From Pseudisothecium myosuroides (Eukaryota > Streptophyta > Bryopsida > Hypnales > Lembophyllaceae), in the NCBI GenBank assembly GCA_951799445.1, contig OX637288.1, positions 27,817,288-27,881,287 of the forward strand: DNA of 64,000 nt, read 5' to 3'. The stretch's first letter is position 1. The number at the start of each line of letters is the position of its first letter. Below the pieces are notes generated by a model. It saw only the letters and a list, made by a program, of their open reading frames with translations, did no database searches and had not been told where the DNA came from. Made by a program: the position numbers and the translations under genes. Below, in pieces: positions 23,986 through 36,026 of the stretch.

Positions 23986-25771
23986 CTCCTGACTATTGGA
24001 GTGGATTCATGTACTGCATTCCATGTGCCCAAGCAGACGATTTTTAGTGTAAGTGAACTGATCGTTAACTAAAGTTCTATCTACCCTTATGCAGGCTTTC
24101 TGGCGTAATTCCTGATGTTTTAGGGCTAATACAAGCCGTCATGATTCTGTAAATATCCTTGTTTTAACCAATGTCTTATATGCTACACTTGAGCTTCACA
24201 AGATAATATACTCTTTTAATCTGATTTGTAGAAAGAGTGCTGACTCAAGGATCATAGCGTTAGTATTATAGTGTGAGTAGGAACTGCTTTCTTCCTTCCT
24301 ATAGCCACCTTCATTGCGAACTGCCAGGAATTTTTACATGTTTTGGGGAACGCCCAAGTAACTTTTTATTTGGTTCAGAGATCTGAGTAACAAACCAGCT
24401 ACAAGGAGAGAAACCTCGAATCCTTGGGAATCTTACTTCACTTACTAAAATGTAAGTATTGAATTCATAGCCATTTAACCCCTAAATGCCCAAGCCCTTT
24501 AGCCCTTTATTGAACTTCTAGGAATTTGCTCTAAATTGAACAAAAAGCCAACATTTTGATAAGTTGTATCAATTTTTTATGAATTGTAACCACACAAATT
24601 CAAATTAGACATGTTAAAGGTCAATAGAAAAAGAAAACATAACAATATTACTTATGAATTGAAAGATTATAATGTTTGAACATGAGGGTGTTAAAATTAC
24701 AAAAGTGACTTGAAGTCTTTCAATCCTCTTTTCACAAGCCAAATCTAAAAAGTTGGTGAACACAAAAATATGAGGTTAAAAGACCTAACATGCATAACTC
24801 CATTCAATTTATGGCTTCTCAAAATCTACTTTACAATTTTTTAAATGAATTTCTAATGTAATTTTTCCTCCAAGATCTAGTGTATTTGAGGCTCATTTCC
24901 AAGAGCCCTCAACACTATGGAAAGTCAAGATTGCAATGGGTACCCTTGCACAAAATCTTGAATAGAAAAATCATAATCCATCATTTTCAAAACCGGATTT
25001 TTGGTGCTAAAACTAGAATTCTAAAAGAATTTTTCAAAAATATAAATTACTAAAAATAGCAACTTTGTTAGGTTTTATATAACTTCAAAATTTTCTCAAC
25101 ACCAAAATTTGGTGCCTCAGGCATTTAGGGGTTAAATGTCTAAATTTTGAATTATTTAGTTAGACTGAGTTTTTGCTTGAAAGATGTAGCGATCTTGTAT
25201 GGTGACGTTCACAAAAGTTACCTACTGCAGTGAGCTGACAATGAGATTCAAATCTGCAGATGTCTCTACAATAACAACATAACAGGGACTATACCGATAG
25301 AATTTGGGAACATGTCTCGACTGAACTACCTGGAAGAAACTTTTTCTCTCACAGTCATTATTTGGTTTAAAGCTATTTAAACCGGCTCTGTTGTCGTGTG
25401 GTCGAAATCGCTAAGCAGATACTCTTGTAACCAGTATTTAGTAGAAATCTTTCTCGGTTGGAGGAGAAGATATCTTCTTGAATCGTTTGTTTATTCCAAC
25501 AGAGAACTGAGCGGTAACCGCTTGATGGGGGCGATACCGTCCTGGCCTATTAGAACTGAAAGTTTTCAATGTTTAACTCCGGATTTAAGACACTGATCTC
25601 CGAGAGTATCATTTTCAATTTGGTCCATCTCCCGAAATTATTTTTATGAAACCCAAAGGATCAGCAAAAGTGACATTCGCCATTTTGCAGGGATTCCTCT
25701 GCTCTCCGACTCAATTCCAGAAAACATGAGCTCTAGTCTCTGACTCGGGCTCTGACTGCTCTTAACATTAT
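23749..25771 (+). pseudogene. ERECTA-family LRR receptor pseudogene, copy 1
   Basis: A row of single-LRR exons with the family's characteristic 72-nt size. 23749-23820 is exactly 72 nt (ENKLSGPFPVGVGNCTSF). 23920-23971 is 5'-truncated (SWEIPYNIGCLEVSTL). 24095-24148 reads LSGVIPDVLGLIQAVMIL. 24379-24451 is 73 nt and frameshifted (RILGNLTSLTK). 25260-25331 is 72 nt (NNNITGTIPIEFGNMSRL). 25503-25574 reads ELSGNRLMGAIPSWP. 25691-25771 reads SIPENMSSSL and then stop codons. Their order matches the ERECTA ectodomain. Damage includes a donor GT changed to AT at 23821, GG at 25332, a one-base insertion and stops. No signal peptide, membrane or kinase part is present. Introns survive, so it arose by DNA duplication, not retrocopying. 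Confidence 0.85.
24479..25131. mobile_element. TTAA-flanked CCCCTAAATG element inside the ERECTA-like pseudogene
   Basis: A 653-bp element. It starts CCCCTAAATGCCCAAG and ends CATTTAGGGG, with TTAA at 24475-24478 and 25132-25135. It lies in an intron between two LRR exons. It is related in inverted orientation to 31571-32081 and 57139-57655; shared phrases include GAGCCTCAAATAC and CATGCATAAC. Non-coding. Confidence 0.8.
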
Positions 25772-25966
25772 GTAAGATCATGTATATTCCCATGCTTAGT
25801 TCAGAGGACTGTTTTTCTGATACACGTCATCATTTACCCTCTTATGTCTCGGTTCAACTGAATTATTCTTGAATCGAAATGTGTGAGTCTAATACTTAAC
25901 AGGGATTTCAGTAAAATAAGACAATGTCTTGAAGAGAATTTTCCCTGTGATTCATTGGGCTTTATT

Positions 25967-26590
25967 TTTTCGGTAAGCCCAAGAGAGCGGTGTCTTCACC
26001 TGGATCTACAAGCATCCGCACGACCCACCAGTCGAAATTCACAGGGGAGCCTGAATCCGGCCATTTACGAGTGGCAACAGCACCCATTGCGTTCCTTAAG
26101 AATGCACCGTCCAAGTGCGTGGAGTGGCAAATCGAAGAGCAAGATAAGGGTCCCTTGGCTCTCTCGGGAAGCTCGGCGTGCAAAGGATATTTGGCACCAC
26201 CACTGCCACAGTCAGTGCGTCCGCAAAAAGTCTTCCCTGTTCTCGCCCTCGGTTTAGCTAACCTGGGAGTGGAATCTCAAGGCCTCTGTACTGTTCACCG
26301 CCACTGCTACAGTTCTGGAAGTGATTTGATCCCAGAGAGAACAAACTTCCAGGGCCATTCCCGGCCGGCGTTGGAAACTGCACATCGTTTCAGATATTGT
26401 AAGCTTCATTTGGTCCTAATTTTTCATTTCACATTATTTCTAAGCTTCTGAGATTCTTCAACGGTTACGTAGCATTTTAAGGTCCAGATGATTCTCGAAT
26501 ACTTTTCCACAGGGACTTGAGCTGTAACAATTTTTCTTGGGAGATTACTTATGACATTGGCTACTTAGAGGTCAGGGCCTTGGAAGTCCA
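25967..26590 (+). repeat. Direct repeat, right copy (ERECTA-like block)
   Basis: Right partner of the repeat at 23383-23985, beginning TTTTTCGGTAAGCCCAAGAG. It follows the last recognisable LRR exon of copy 1, so the arrangement is head-to-tail. Confidence 0.85.
26336..26581 (+). pseudogene. ERECTA-family LRR pseudogene, copy 2 (two exons)
   Basis: Exon 26336-26398 (63 nt, a 9-nt in-frame deletion relative to the left copy) reads ENKLPGPFPAGVGNCTSF and keeps its GTAAGC donor. Exon 26513-26581 (69 nt, preceded by a TTTTCCACAG acceptor) reads DLSCNNFSWEITYDIGYLEV and matches the ERECTA repeat that is one residue short of the usual 24. Its donor is mutated to GGAAGT. Copies 1 and 2 are damaged at different sites. 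No further LRR exons follow. Confidence 0.8.
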
Positions 26591-28416
26591 ATGCACGTCA
26601 AGGTAGGACATGCATGTGCTAGCTCAATCAATGGAGCAGAGGACTCGACTCACGAGCAGGGTTTGTACAATCCACGTAACGAACTCTCACCATACCCTTC
26701 TGTGATTAATTTTGCCGGGCTCAATGCCAAACGATGCATCTAATCTTCACCTACTTTGCGCCGTCGCCATTGCGCAAGTTATTTCAGTACAACATTTCTG
26801 TACTGCGAACTTACTCCATGAAGGAAATCCGCTGCAACGGGAAACCAGCCGGAGATTCTGAAACACTCGCCATTGCGCCAGTGCAGTTCCACACTGGGCA
26901 TGCAATATTCCAGGTTGACCCCAAATGTTGTAAGGTAGAAGCACCCAAATCGGACACTTGTTTCGGATCTCGTAAATTGGAGGGTGTGTTGAGAAAAAAA
27001 TTATGTGCGCTTGCTAGGAGTCAGGTTAGGAAACCAAGAAAATTGGTTTCGGCATATTTTTCAGACTTTGTATGAATATAATACAATTTTTTTAAACAAC
27101 TGCATAGATTCACCTGTTGTGGACCATAGACTAACATGCAAGTGATCATGAAAGAGGGAAAAAGCAACAGATCATATCTTGTATCACACATGGGAGACTA
27201 TGCAAATAAATGTATTTAATTGAACAAAGTTGTCACCAAGAGGTCTTGATGTCACCATCCCGGCACAGTAATGCGGAGTAGGCGGTCCTCCAAATATGAT
27301 AGCCTATTTACGGAAATACAACAAAAATCTCTCCTTCATTTCTTCAAGAGTGTTGAAATTCAGACCCTTAAGTAGTAAAAAATAATTATTGAAGGATTTA
27401 AACTTGGATCCATAGTTGCATCTTTTGTGGTCGCTATGAAAACCTAATTGGGGCAGCGATTCTTGGACAATTGGATTTTGTCAGCTATGACGTGGAATGT
27501 TGCCATCAACATAGGCACAGTAACTTTTACATTACTCAATGATTGTTTCCCAAGTGCTTCTGCTTGACTACTAGTAAGATTCAGATTAGAGGTAACTTAA
27601 GTTAAGTTATAGATGTGTTTTTAATTCTCATCATTGTTCCATCTAAAGTTCTCTCTTCCACATTACAAATTTGTGAAATTACAAAGACTTCATTCTCTAT
27701 ATTTGGGCCTATTTTTTCTTTTGTTTGTTTCAAATTTCTTTCGTATTTTGCTTTAGAAGAAGTTTTCTTCTTCATGCTCACAATCCCTTTCCCTTTCCCT
27801 TTCGTATTTATGGATTTTCTATATAGATTTGAAAAATTAATGAATGGAATTAACAACAAATAATTTTATAAAAAATTCAAGGTGGTAAAAGAAAATAATA
27901 TTTTATATGGTTGTTTCAACATCTTATATTCTTATTTTTGAAATATAAAAGCAACCTTTCACTAATATTTCTTTTACTTTTTTAGAAAGTGAAAGGAAAC
28001 TTCACCATGTTGTTTCCAAATGTAAAAAGAACCATTATCATAGTTCTTTTACTTTATTAAAGTTAGAAGTATAGTTCTTTTTTTATTTTTTGCATGAATC
28101 TTCTGGAATAGCTTCTACTCATCATTCCCTATATGTGAACCTTCTTTAGCCATCATTTTTATAAATAATAAGTAATCACTACAAAAATTTATAAGATATA
28201 TTTTCATTTCAATGTCAAAGTGGGCAACTAAAAATATATTCTACAAAATATATGTGCTAATTTTATTTGAATGGATAGATTAATACTTTCATTCGAGCAT
28301 TTAAGTCATTTGTTTTAGGCTTGAAAGATGAAACCTATAAGAATTTATATTTTGTGGACAATCATACTACTAAAATCATAACTCCCTCTGTAATATCACA
28401 AATGCTATCATTAATA
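26591..28416. other. Gene-free stretch with a tRNA-like and a repeat fragment
   Basis: A box-A-like TAGCTCAATCAATGGAG at about 26619 is followed by GGTTTGTACAATCC, a box B broken by an insertion, so at best this is a decayed SINE head. About 26935-26970 is the reverse complement of the end of the 38751/58768 repeat (AGGTAGAAGCACCCAAATC). A 113-codon plus frame (26734-27075) runs into this fragment and has no recognisable domain. The rest is AT-rich. Confidence 0.4.
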
Positions 28417-29071
28417 CTAGGGGCTCATGCTCGTTATACTACGCATTCATTGTATCACATATTGGTAAAATTTTGATATATTTGAATAGAATGTATGATA
28501 ATGATTTCAATAAGTCTTTAAAATGATTATTTTAAATATTTTGTAAAAGTATTTTCAATCATGCATATATAGAAATTGTATTTTCACACAATGTGATATT
28601 ATAGGAATAGAGTAGCAGTTCGCTTTACACTTCTTTGAACTTCTATGATTTTGTGCTTTTGTGAGCTTTGAGCTTTCATGATTTCAATTTTCTATTGCTA
28701 CTACCAAATGATTTGAGAATTTATTGAACAGAAGTGATTTTTGATTTCACAACAATTATATTGTCCACGAAGTTTTTGAGTTTTACAAGTTCTTCTTTTC
28801 AATTCTTCCATTTGGGTTGCCATTGTTTGTAACAATTGAGTCAAATTTCTAATGCATTATAATGTATGTGTATCTTTTATAGTATTTATCATTCAATAAA
28901 TTTTTATTGTACATTTCCATATATGCTTACTTATAAAATAATGACAGCAAGATTTTAGTATTTTTTATTTAAAAGTTTATTGAATTTTTTGTTTTGCATT
29001 CTATCTAATACAAAAAAAGTATAATAAAATTCTAATGATGAATGCGTAGCAGAGCAAGCACCAACCGCTAG
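28417..29071. mobile_element. Helitron-like element with CTAG ends in inverted orientation (tentative)
   Basis: The right end reads ATGAATGCGTAGCAGAGCAAG...CCGCTAG followed by T. The left end, read on the minus strand, gives AATGAATGCGTAGTATAACG...CCCCTAG followed by T. CTAG-T with an adjacent GCGTAGC-type hairpin resembles the 3' terminus of plant Helitrons, but here both ends are of that type and face outward. It is 655 bp and non-coding. Confidence 0.4.
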
Positions 29072-29290
29072 TGAATGCTAAAAAAAAAATGAAATAATCT
29101 ATTATACACAATTCTTGAATTCTTAGTAAATAAAAACAACATGTGATGCATATTGTTCACTAGAAAACTTTCACCACTCCAAATAATAACTCTCATTTTC
29201 AATTGAAAGTTTTAGCAATGTAGTTTTGTCTTTCATGAAGTATTCTATTTTATAATTTTGTAAAGCTGAATATGAAAGTCATTTGATTAA

Positions 29291-30985
29291 ACCTTCAAGT
29301 TCCAAGGCCTATTTTGCATCAAAAAACACTAAAAATCTCAATTATACATGCATCTACAAGAAGCCTATTGCACAAAATTTGAGATGTAACTAGTAAGAAG
29401 AATTTTGATTGGGAATTGACAAGAAATATGACTCCAAAAAAAGGTGAATTTATTAAGGCCATTCATTTCATCATGCTCAATTTCTTAAGTACTTGGATCA
29501 AATTTTCATTTTTGGAGTTCATTTTGATAATTTAAAAAAAATTCTTTAACTATAAAAATAGAATGCAATTACAATTAAATACATATAGATTTAATACAAA
29601 TTTAGTTTAATCCTTAAAGAATTTTGATGCATTTTGGCCAAAAACTATCCTCAATCACCCTTCCTAAAACAATCCTAATAAAAATCTTTGGTCTTTTTTA
29701 TATTTTGGTTGATTGAACTACATGATCTTTTAGTATATATTTAAATGACACCAATCAAGCTCTTTGAGCTTGATTTAATTTTATGTGAATCTTTGACAAA
29801 AAATAACCTTAGGGAATTTTTTGGGAATGTCTCAACCTACTAGACCATTTTAATATTGAATTAGACTTGCCAAACACTACTTCTAGGTTGCAAAGCAAAA
29901 ACATTGTTCATTTATTAATTCTACAATCCATGACTGCATAATCCTGGAGAAAAAACAAGACCTATGCCCTGCTATAAAGAGATTCTTGCTTCCCCATTAG
30001 AGTGTCTGCTTGGCCATAAACCCTTCAGAAAGACATTGCAAGCCCTTAACAAACATTTTCAGAGACAGAACCTAAATTCTTATATAGTTTTTTGTTTTAA
30101 ATGTTTTTAAGCTTAATTTAAGATATTGTACCTCCAATGGCCTACTTTGTATTCCATTTCAATTTTTTTCCAAAATTGTCAAAATTGTAATTTCTTTAAC
30201 ACTTTTAAGATAGCATCTTGGAAGCCCAAAATACTCTACTTTTGAACTTTTTCTATTGAATTTCTTTTGGTAAGAGCTCAAAGAATACATCAAATTCTAC
30301 CATAATGTTTGTCCCTATTATTTCCATTTGCTCTTCAAACTTTCATATTATTTAAAGTAATTTCATAATTACTATGATTTTTACAAAAAAAAATTCAAAA
30401 AATTGTATAGTCAATTTGATATTTTTAATTAGTCCAATATGAGATTACATCTTGGACATATATTATTACATGTAAAAAATATCAAATATTTGAAATAAAT
30501 GCTTTTATGTATACATCTAGTGAAATTTGAGCAAGCCCAGGCATTAAATGTTGTTTGAGGGTTTAAATTCCTTTTATGGATTAATTTCTTAAAGTAAATC
30601 CTCTCAAAATTTTAGAACCAAAAACCTAACCAATTATAAGATCATTGTACTTGAATTAAACTCTTTCTAAATGATTAAGTCTCACCTTTCAAAAAAATTA
30701 TCATAAAATTTGTACATCCTACAACAGTTGCAATTCTCTATACTATATTCAAAAAATTAGTTGGAAGTACATATAAAAAAATTCAACAAAAATTACTTCA
30801 TATTTATGCTTGAAAAAAATATCAAATATAAAAAAATATATATATATAATTAAAAGAACTTTAAAAAATTTAAGAACTCAGTTATAGAATTGAAACATTC
30901 CAAATCCAATAGTTGTAACATTGTAACAATCAACCTACATTATATATTTGGAAATAAACATTAAGAGCTTTTATACACACACACA

Positions 30986-31024
<39 letters not shown>

Positions 31025-31149
31025 CTAAAATCAAATTTTTATTTACAAACAAATAAAAAAAATCTAAGGATCATTGCTGCCCAAGTTGAAGAAGAAACTA
31101 CATATCATGCAACAAATGTTTATAGTCAAATGTTTTGCTCCTTTAATGG
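29291..31149. mobile_element. Degenerate long TTAA-flanked element
   Basis: The left end ACCTTCAAGTTCCAAGGCC follows TTAA (29287-29290) and reads on like the left end at 9426 (CATCAAAAAACACT shared). The right end CTCCTTTAATGG is followed by TTAA (31150-31153), and just inside it carries the ACATATCATGCAA phrase found in the hairpin arms. About 29990-30560 is similar to 56280-56860. A (TA)n tract lies at about 30990-31022. Non-coding. Confidence 0.5.
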
Positions 31150-31570
31150 TTAACTTGTCATTATACAGAGTATAATTTTTGGACCAAGAACAGTTGGATT
31201 TATATTCAATATCATTTTTAATCATTTTTTACTCTCTTATATTTTCTTTCTTAAATGATGGCCTCCTTTTTCTTTTGGACATGTGGTTTAAAATTTTCAC
31301 TTTTATTGATGCAATGTTGCTCTTATTATTTGTACTACATAATGAATTGAAGAGAAGTTGAATCCAATGTAAAAAAAATAAATCTAGATTTAAGAAAAAT
31401 TAACTATGAATATTTTATTCATAAATAAAAATCTTTAGAATGTAGACAATAATGAAAAAGAACGGGTCCCGACCATTCACTTTACACCATTCTAATTTCA
31501 TACTGGAACTGTACTGGAAAGTGGATGCAGTAGTTGTTTTTCAAATCCATATATTATAGTAGTATGTTTA

Positions 31571-32081
31571 GCCTCTAAATGTCCAAGGCACAAAATTTTG
31601 GTACTTTGAAGTTAAATCAAACTTCACCAAGTTACTATTTTTAATATTTAATATTTCTTGAAGTTTACTTTTAGCATCAGAAATCTAATTTTGAAAAAGA
31701 AAGATTATTATTATTATATTCAAGATTTTGTGGAAGGATATCTATTGCAAATCTTGATTTTCCTAGTATTGAAGGCTCTTGAAAATAAGCCTCAAATACA
31801 ATATAAGTTCTTAGAAAAAAAATCACATTAGAAATTCATTTAAAAAAATTGTAAAGTAGATTTTGAGAAGCCATAAATTGATTGTGGTTATGCATGTTAT
31901 GCCTTTAACCATTATGCGATATTGTTGTCTTTTCTTTTCCCACTTGAACTCTAACATGTCTAATTTGAAGTTGTATGGTTACAAGTCAGAAACATTTGAT
32001 AAAACTAATCAAAATGTAGTGTTTTTGTTCAATTTAGAAGAAATTCCAAGAAGCCCAAAGAAAACTTTAAGCATTTAGGGG
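31571..32081. mobile_element. CCTCTAAATG / CATTTAGGGG element
   Basis: Starts CCTCTAAATGTCCAAGGCAC and ends AAGCATTTAGGGG, a relative of 24479-25131 in the opposite orientation. The flanks are no longer TTAA (TTTA on the left), so the site has eroded. The 71-codon frame inside (31863-32078) has no homologue that I recognise. Confidence 0.55.
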
Positions 32082-32689
32082 CTCACTCCTAAAGTTCCTT
32101 GGCATTTTGAACCTTCAAAATGCAAAAAATTATAACTTTTGCTTCAAAAAAAATCTTTGAAGAAAATATAAATCTTTAGTTGTAATTATAATTTTAAGAT
32201 TTTAATTTCACCTTCATGATTGTACAACATATACAAAAAAATTCAAACTCAAATTCCTTACCATTTGTGAGATTTGGAAGGCCAAAGTCAAAAGTATTTT
32301 TTTGCCAATGCATACCCATATGGGTATCTTAACTTCAAAGTTCAATGACAGTTAATATAGGATTTTGAATGAAGTTTGCAACTTTTAGTATTAAGTATAT
32401 TCTAGGGGTGGAAACTAGCACACCAAAAAAGAGCACTTCAAATTTTCTTTAAATTACTACTTTTCCACTGAAAAGAAATAAATATCAAAACATTCATACA
32501 AAATACATCTACTTGTATACGTGCATATAAAATGTATTCCACAATTTACAGCATAAAAAATACTCATCCAAAAGTAAATCAAAAGTCAAACTCCCGGTCA
32601 GACTATAGTTTCAGACCACTCTAATGTCACTAGCACATGGAACTTAGAAGTGGAGGAAATTAATATACTAAAATAAAAAATAAAATAAT

Positions 32690-32925
32690 GATTCATGATT
32701 CTCTCTAATTAATCACGTTGGATATAAGGGGATGCTTTAGATGCAACTCTCCCAAGGCACCCACCTTATAGTCCAAAATGATGGAGAACATCAAAAACAA
32801 AAACAATAATTTATTGATAACTCCAATTAATCACTTTGGGTGTAAAAGAATGCTTTGGATGCAATTCTCCCAATGCACACACTTTATACTCTTAAAGGAT
32901 GGAGACAACCCAAAACAAGATATAC
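32690..32925. repeat. Two-unit tandem duplication, period about 118 bp
   Basis: Unit 1 (from about 32701) contains TTAATCACGTTGGATATAAG and CAACTCTCCCAAGGCAC. Unit 2 (from about 32821) contains TTAATCACTTTGGGTGTAAA and CAATTCTCCCAATGCAC. The units are about 80 percent alike. No coding role is seen. Confidence 0.75.
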
Positions 32926-33683
32926 AAAATGAAAAATAAAATAATGAACTCAAAAAAAGACTTAAATGTATAGAAGTTAGAAAGGGATGAAGTTTGGGAC
33001 AAATAATGGATGAACCCTAGTCAATTTCATCCATCCGAGTCAACTTTCTCTAGGACTGTTCAAATTAGATGAGTTTTATATTTTTAGAAATGGCATGAGG
33101 TAATCTCCCCCTTAGAATTGATAAATTGAGACTACAGAATTCTCCATTTAGAATCACCATGTCCTAGGTTAGCTTTGTTTAGGGTCACTTTGAATAGTTC
33201 TCCTTTTTCTTCATAGACTCTTTCACAAACATCAAATAGGTAGGAAAATTAGCAAAAGATCCATTGCTTGGAAGGTACACATTAGAGAAAATCTGAGGCT
33301 ATGGGAGGGCTAATTTGCAGTGATAAACCAAGCTATTAACAAGCTAGTCTGTCACTCTCCAAAAAACGCCAAAGTGAGTGGTCAATTTGGGTGAATCTTG
33401 AGAAAACAGTTAGGTCATAACTATTATCACAAATAATTTTTATTTATTATTTATTATTTATTTATTTTTAAAACAAACAAAAACCATTATATCTGTAGTT
33501 TCTAAACTAACAAAGCCTGCTTAATTGAGTCAAATTAAATTAAGTCAAATTAAATTCAATCAAGCCACAAAATTTGACTTAATTGGATTTTATTTGACTT
33601 AATTGAAACAATATAAGTGTCAAATAAGCCACTTGTTTAGTTTAGTGAATTAGAACTTGTGGAGAAAAGCTCTTTATACTACA

Positions 33684-36026
33684 CTAAAAACTATATTTAG
33701 TGTTGGATTGCATTTAGTGTATTTACCAGCCTACCCCATCCAACACTAAATCTGAACTTTGGAGTAATTAGTGTAGTGTTAGACTTGAATGCGCCGCCTT
33801 CGCCTTCTCTTCCCTTCTGCCTTCCCCTTCCCTGGTCTTCCCTTGCGATTGGACTTCGTTTGCCTCTCTTGCCCGTCGCATCGTCCCCTCCCACGCGATC
33901 ATCATTCCCAACTTGATTGATCTCTCTTCCCTTCCGCCGTTGCTCTCCTCCTCGCGATCCAACAAGTGACGGAATTTTTTTTGGGGTGGGGGTGGGGTTA
34001 TATTCCGCCCGTTCCCACTGCTCCGACGTTGTTTGAATCTCCCGCCGCTTCTTGTGCCCGATTTGGAGATTGGACTGTGCCCACACCTCTCGATCTGCCC
34101 AACTGCAGCTCAATTTCACAAGTTCTACAACTCAATTTTGACCTGTCATCGTTTTTTGTTTTTTTACTCTTGCTTGGCTCTGCAGGAATTCCATCATGGC
34201 TGCCCTCCCAGAAAATTCCACACCTCGACGCTTGCAACAAGTTTCCACCATTGCTGTCCGCAAGCGCATCATCACTTAGATGGTTCAAGACGAAATCGCG
34301 CATGGCATCCGCGGGCTCTACATCCGCACAATTACTGCGTTTCCAGAGCATTTTTGTGCTCAAAGGAATGCCAACCTTGTCCGGGCTTCTCGTTGGTGGG
34401 CTCAACGTCAACAATTTTGCAACAATTTTGCAATGAAGGAGAAGCATATATAACATCTCCACCAATTTCATGCACTAGGAACCGGATGGGAAGGCAAAAA
34501 CAACTCCACCCAAAGGCAAGTCCAGGTCGTGGTGTCAAGCGATCTCAATGGATACTTTGGATCTACCCTAAGCTCCTGAATGCATTTGACCAATTTAGAA
34601 AAGTTGGAGTCAAATTCTCATCCAAATTGCTCATTGAATTAGCTATGTCGATCTTGATGGATCCTACCTCTCTATATACAGCCCAATCTTGTGATCCTAA
34701 GGACAATGTCCTACTCACGTCAAAGTTGACCCCAAGTTGGGTTCAACAATTTATGCATGTGCACAACATTGTGTTGTTGTCACAACGTGGACGTTTGACT
34801 TGTAGTCCCGAGAAGGAACTAAAAATCGAAATGGCAACAGCTTACCATTTAGGTGTGCTGCATAGGGGGTTCCAAACCAATGTTTTTGATGAAAATCTGA
34901 TGGAAAACATTGACAAAACTCATTTTGTCGTGAATTTAGACAATGGTCGAACGTTGGGATTTAGGGGGGACAACAGTGTCAAGTACGCCGAGTGGTTTCC
35001 GGTGGAGATTCTATGACCATGGTCATTAGAATCTTTGGAGAGCGTCAATCTATGATTGAAGCCTCCATGCTCATTTTTACCAATTCCAACAGCAATTATC
35101 CTATTCGGGGCCTGGAAGATAATATTCCAGGGGTATGCTACAGAACCAGACCTAAAGGCTAGATGGACCAAGCCCTTTTTGCTGAATTCTGCACTGAACC
35201 CCAAGCCTTCCAAGCCGATGTTCATGGCTGCACAAAAGTCATTTGGGTTGACAATTGTGCCGGCCATAACATGACCCCAAGCTTAACGGTTGTTTTGGAA
35301 GCAAAACAAGCCAGTCTTAGGTATTTACCACCTTATTCAACACATTTGTGACAACCAGCAGGCACATTTATCATCTCCAAGGTCAAGGACGCTTGGACCA
35401 AGCGATGGGAAGCGAAGAAGGTTGAGTTCATTGCAAGCAATGCTTGGCAAAATACTTCTCGAACTAATGGACAGTGGTCAGGAAAACTCACAAACCCGGG
35501 AAAAACATTTTTCCTACACTTGGCTGCAGATAGCATTGAAGATGTGAATAAAGAGGTGGATTGTGATAATATGTCATATGCTAGGAAAGCTATGATTAGA
35601 TCATGTATGGCTTTGAGTGTTGATGGCACTTGGAGTGTCAATCAACTCTTTCCACATCTGCAGGAAATTATAGCCAAGCATGAATCATACTTCCAAGGCC
35701 AACAAGTTCCAGCTCAAGTATGAAATTTGTATTTTTTTTATTATATCTAAATATGAATTGCTTTTTTCTTATTTGATGTTCAAAGACTTCCTTCATTACA
35801 AATATTTTTCACATTTTCTACTCCTTCCATCATTTTCCTTGTCTTCAATCTTTTCCTTTGCAAATTCATTTTTTTAATATGTTCTAACACTAAATGTAAA
35901 CATTTTCGGATTTCAGATTTACCATAGAGTATATTTAGTGTTAGAAATTACATTTAATGTTACTTACTTTAGTAGGCTTAATGATATTTAGTGTCATGGT
36001 TCGTAGATAGTGTTGCTAACACTAAA
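33684..36026 (+). mobile_element. Decayed DDE transposon with subterminal ATTTAGTGTT repeats
   Basis: ATTTAGTGTT or its inverse AACACTAAAT occurs repeatedly in the first about 100 bp and the last about 150 bp. The outermost TATATTTAGTGTT motifs are inverted to each other. The body holds a GC-rich leader (33780-34480) and a broken transposase frame. The insertion point lies within TATA sequence of a hairpin arm, consistent with a TA-type target, though the exact ends are uncertain by about 15 bases. No second copy is in this window. Confidence 0.65.
34486..35723 (+). pseudogene. DDE_1 (pogo/Tigger-like) transposase pseudogene
   Basis: The frame begins MGRQKQLHPKAS, runs through a helix-turn-helix/CENP-B-like stretch (LTPSWVQQFMHVHNI) into the DDE catalytic core. 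First acidic motif: VVNLDNGRTLGF. Second: WVDNCAGHN. Third region: LRYLPPYSTHL..QPAG. The usual acidic residue after QPA is G here, so the triad is lost. A one-base deletion near 34992 shifts the frame at KYAE. In the shifted frame, in-frame stops interrupt it at about 35161 (after KG, where Trp would fit) and 35349 (after STHL). After that it stays open to the stop near 35723. The enzyme family cuts and pastes TIR transposons. This copy cannot make an active protein. Confidence 0.8.

Noticed and set aside
26610..26680. Possible tRNA gene (TAGCTCAAT...GGTTTGTACAATCC)
   Set aside because: No acceptor stem pairs and the T-loop box has an insertion; at best a decayed SINE head.
26734..27075. 113-codon plus-strand frame
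   Set aside because: It overlaps a fragment of the 38751/58768 repeat read backwards and shows no domain.
27602..27863. Opposed frames of 85 (minus) and 82 (plus) codons
   Set aside because: The minus frame is a low-complexity Lys-rich run (KGKGKG, KKKTSSK) and the plus frame is its Phe-rich mirror; neither is supported.
33697..34471. Minus-strand frames of 65-157 codons in the GC-rich leader
   Set aside because: They lie opposite the transposon leader and transposase start, show only composition-driven Arg/Glu-rich sequence and have no homologue that I recognise.
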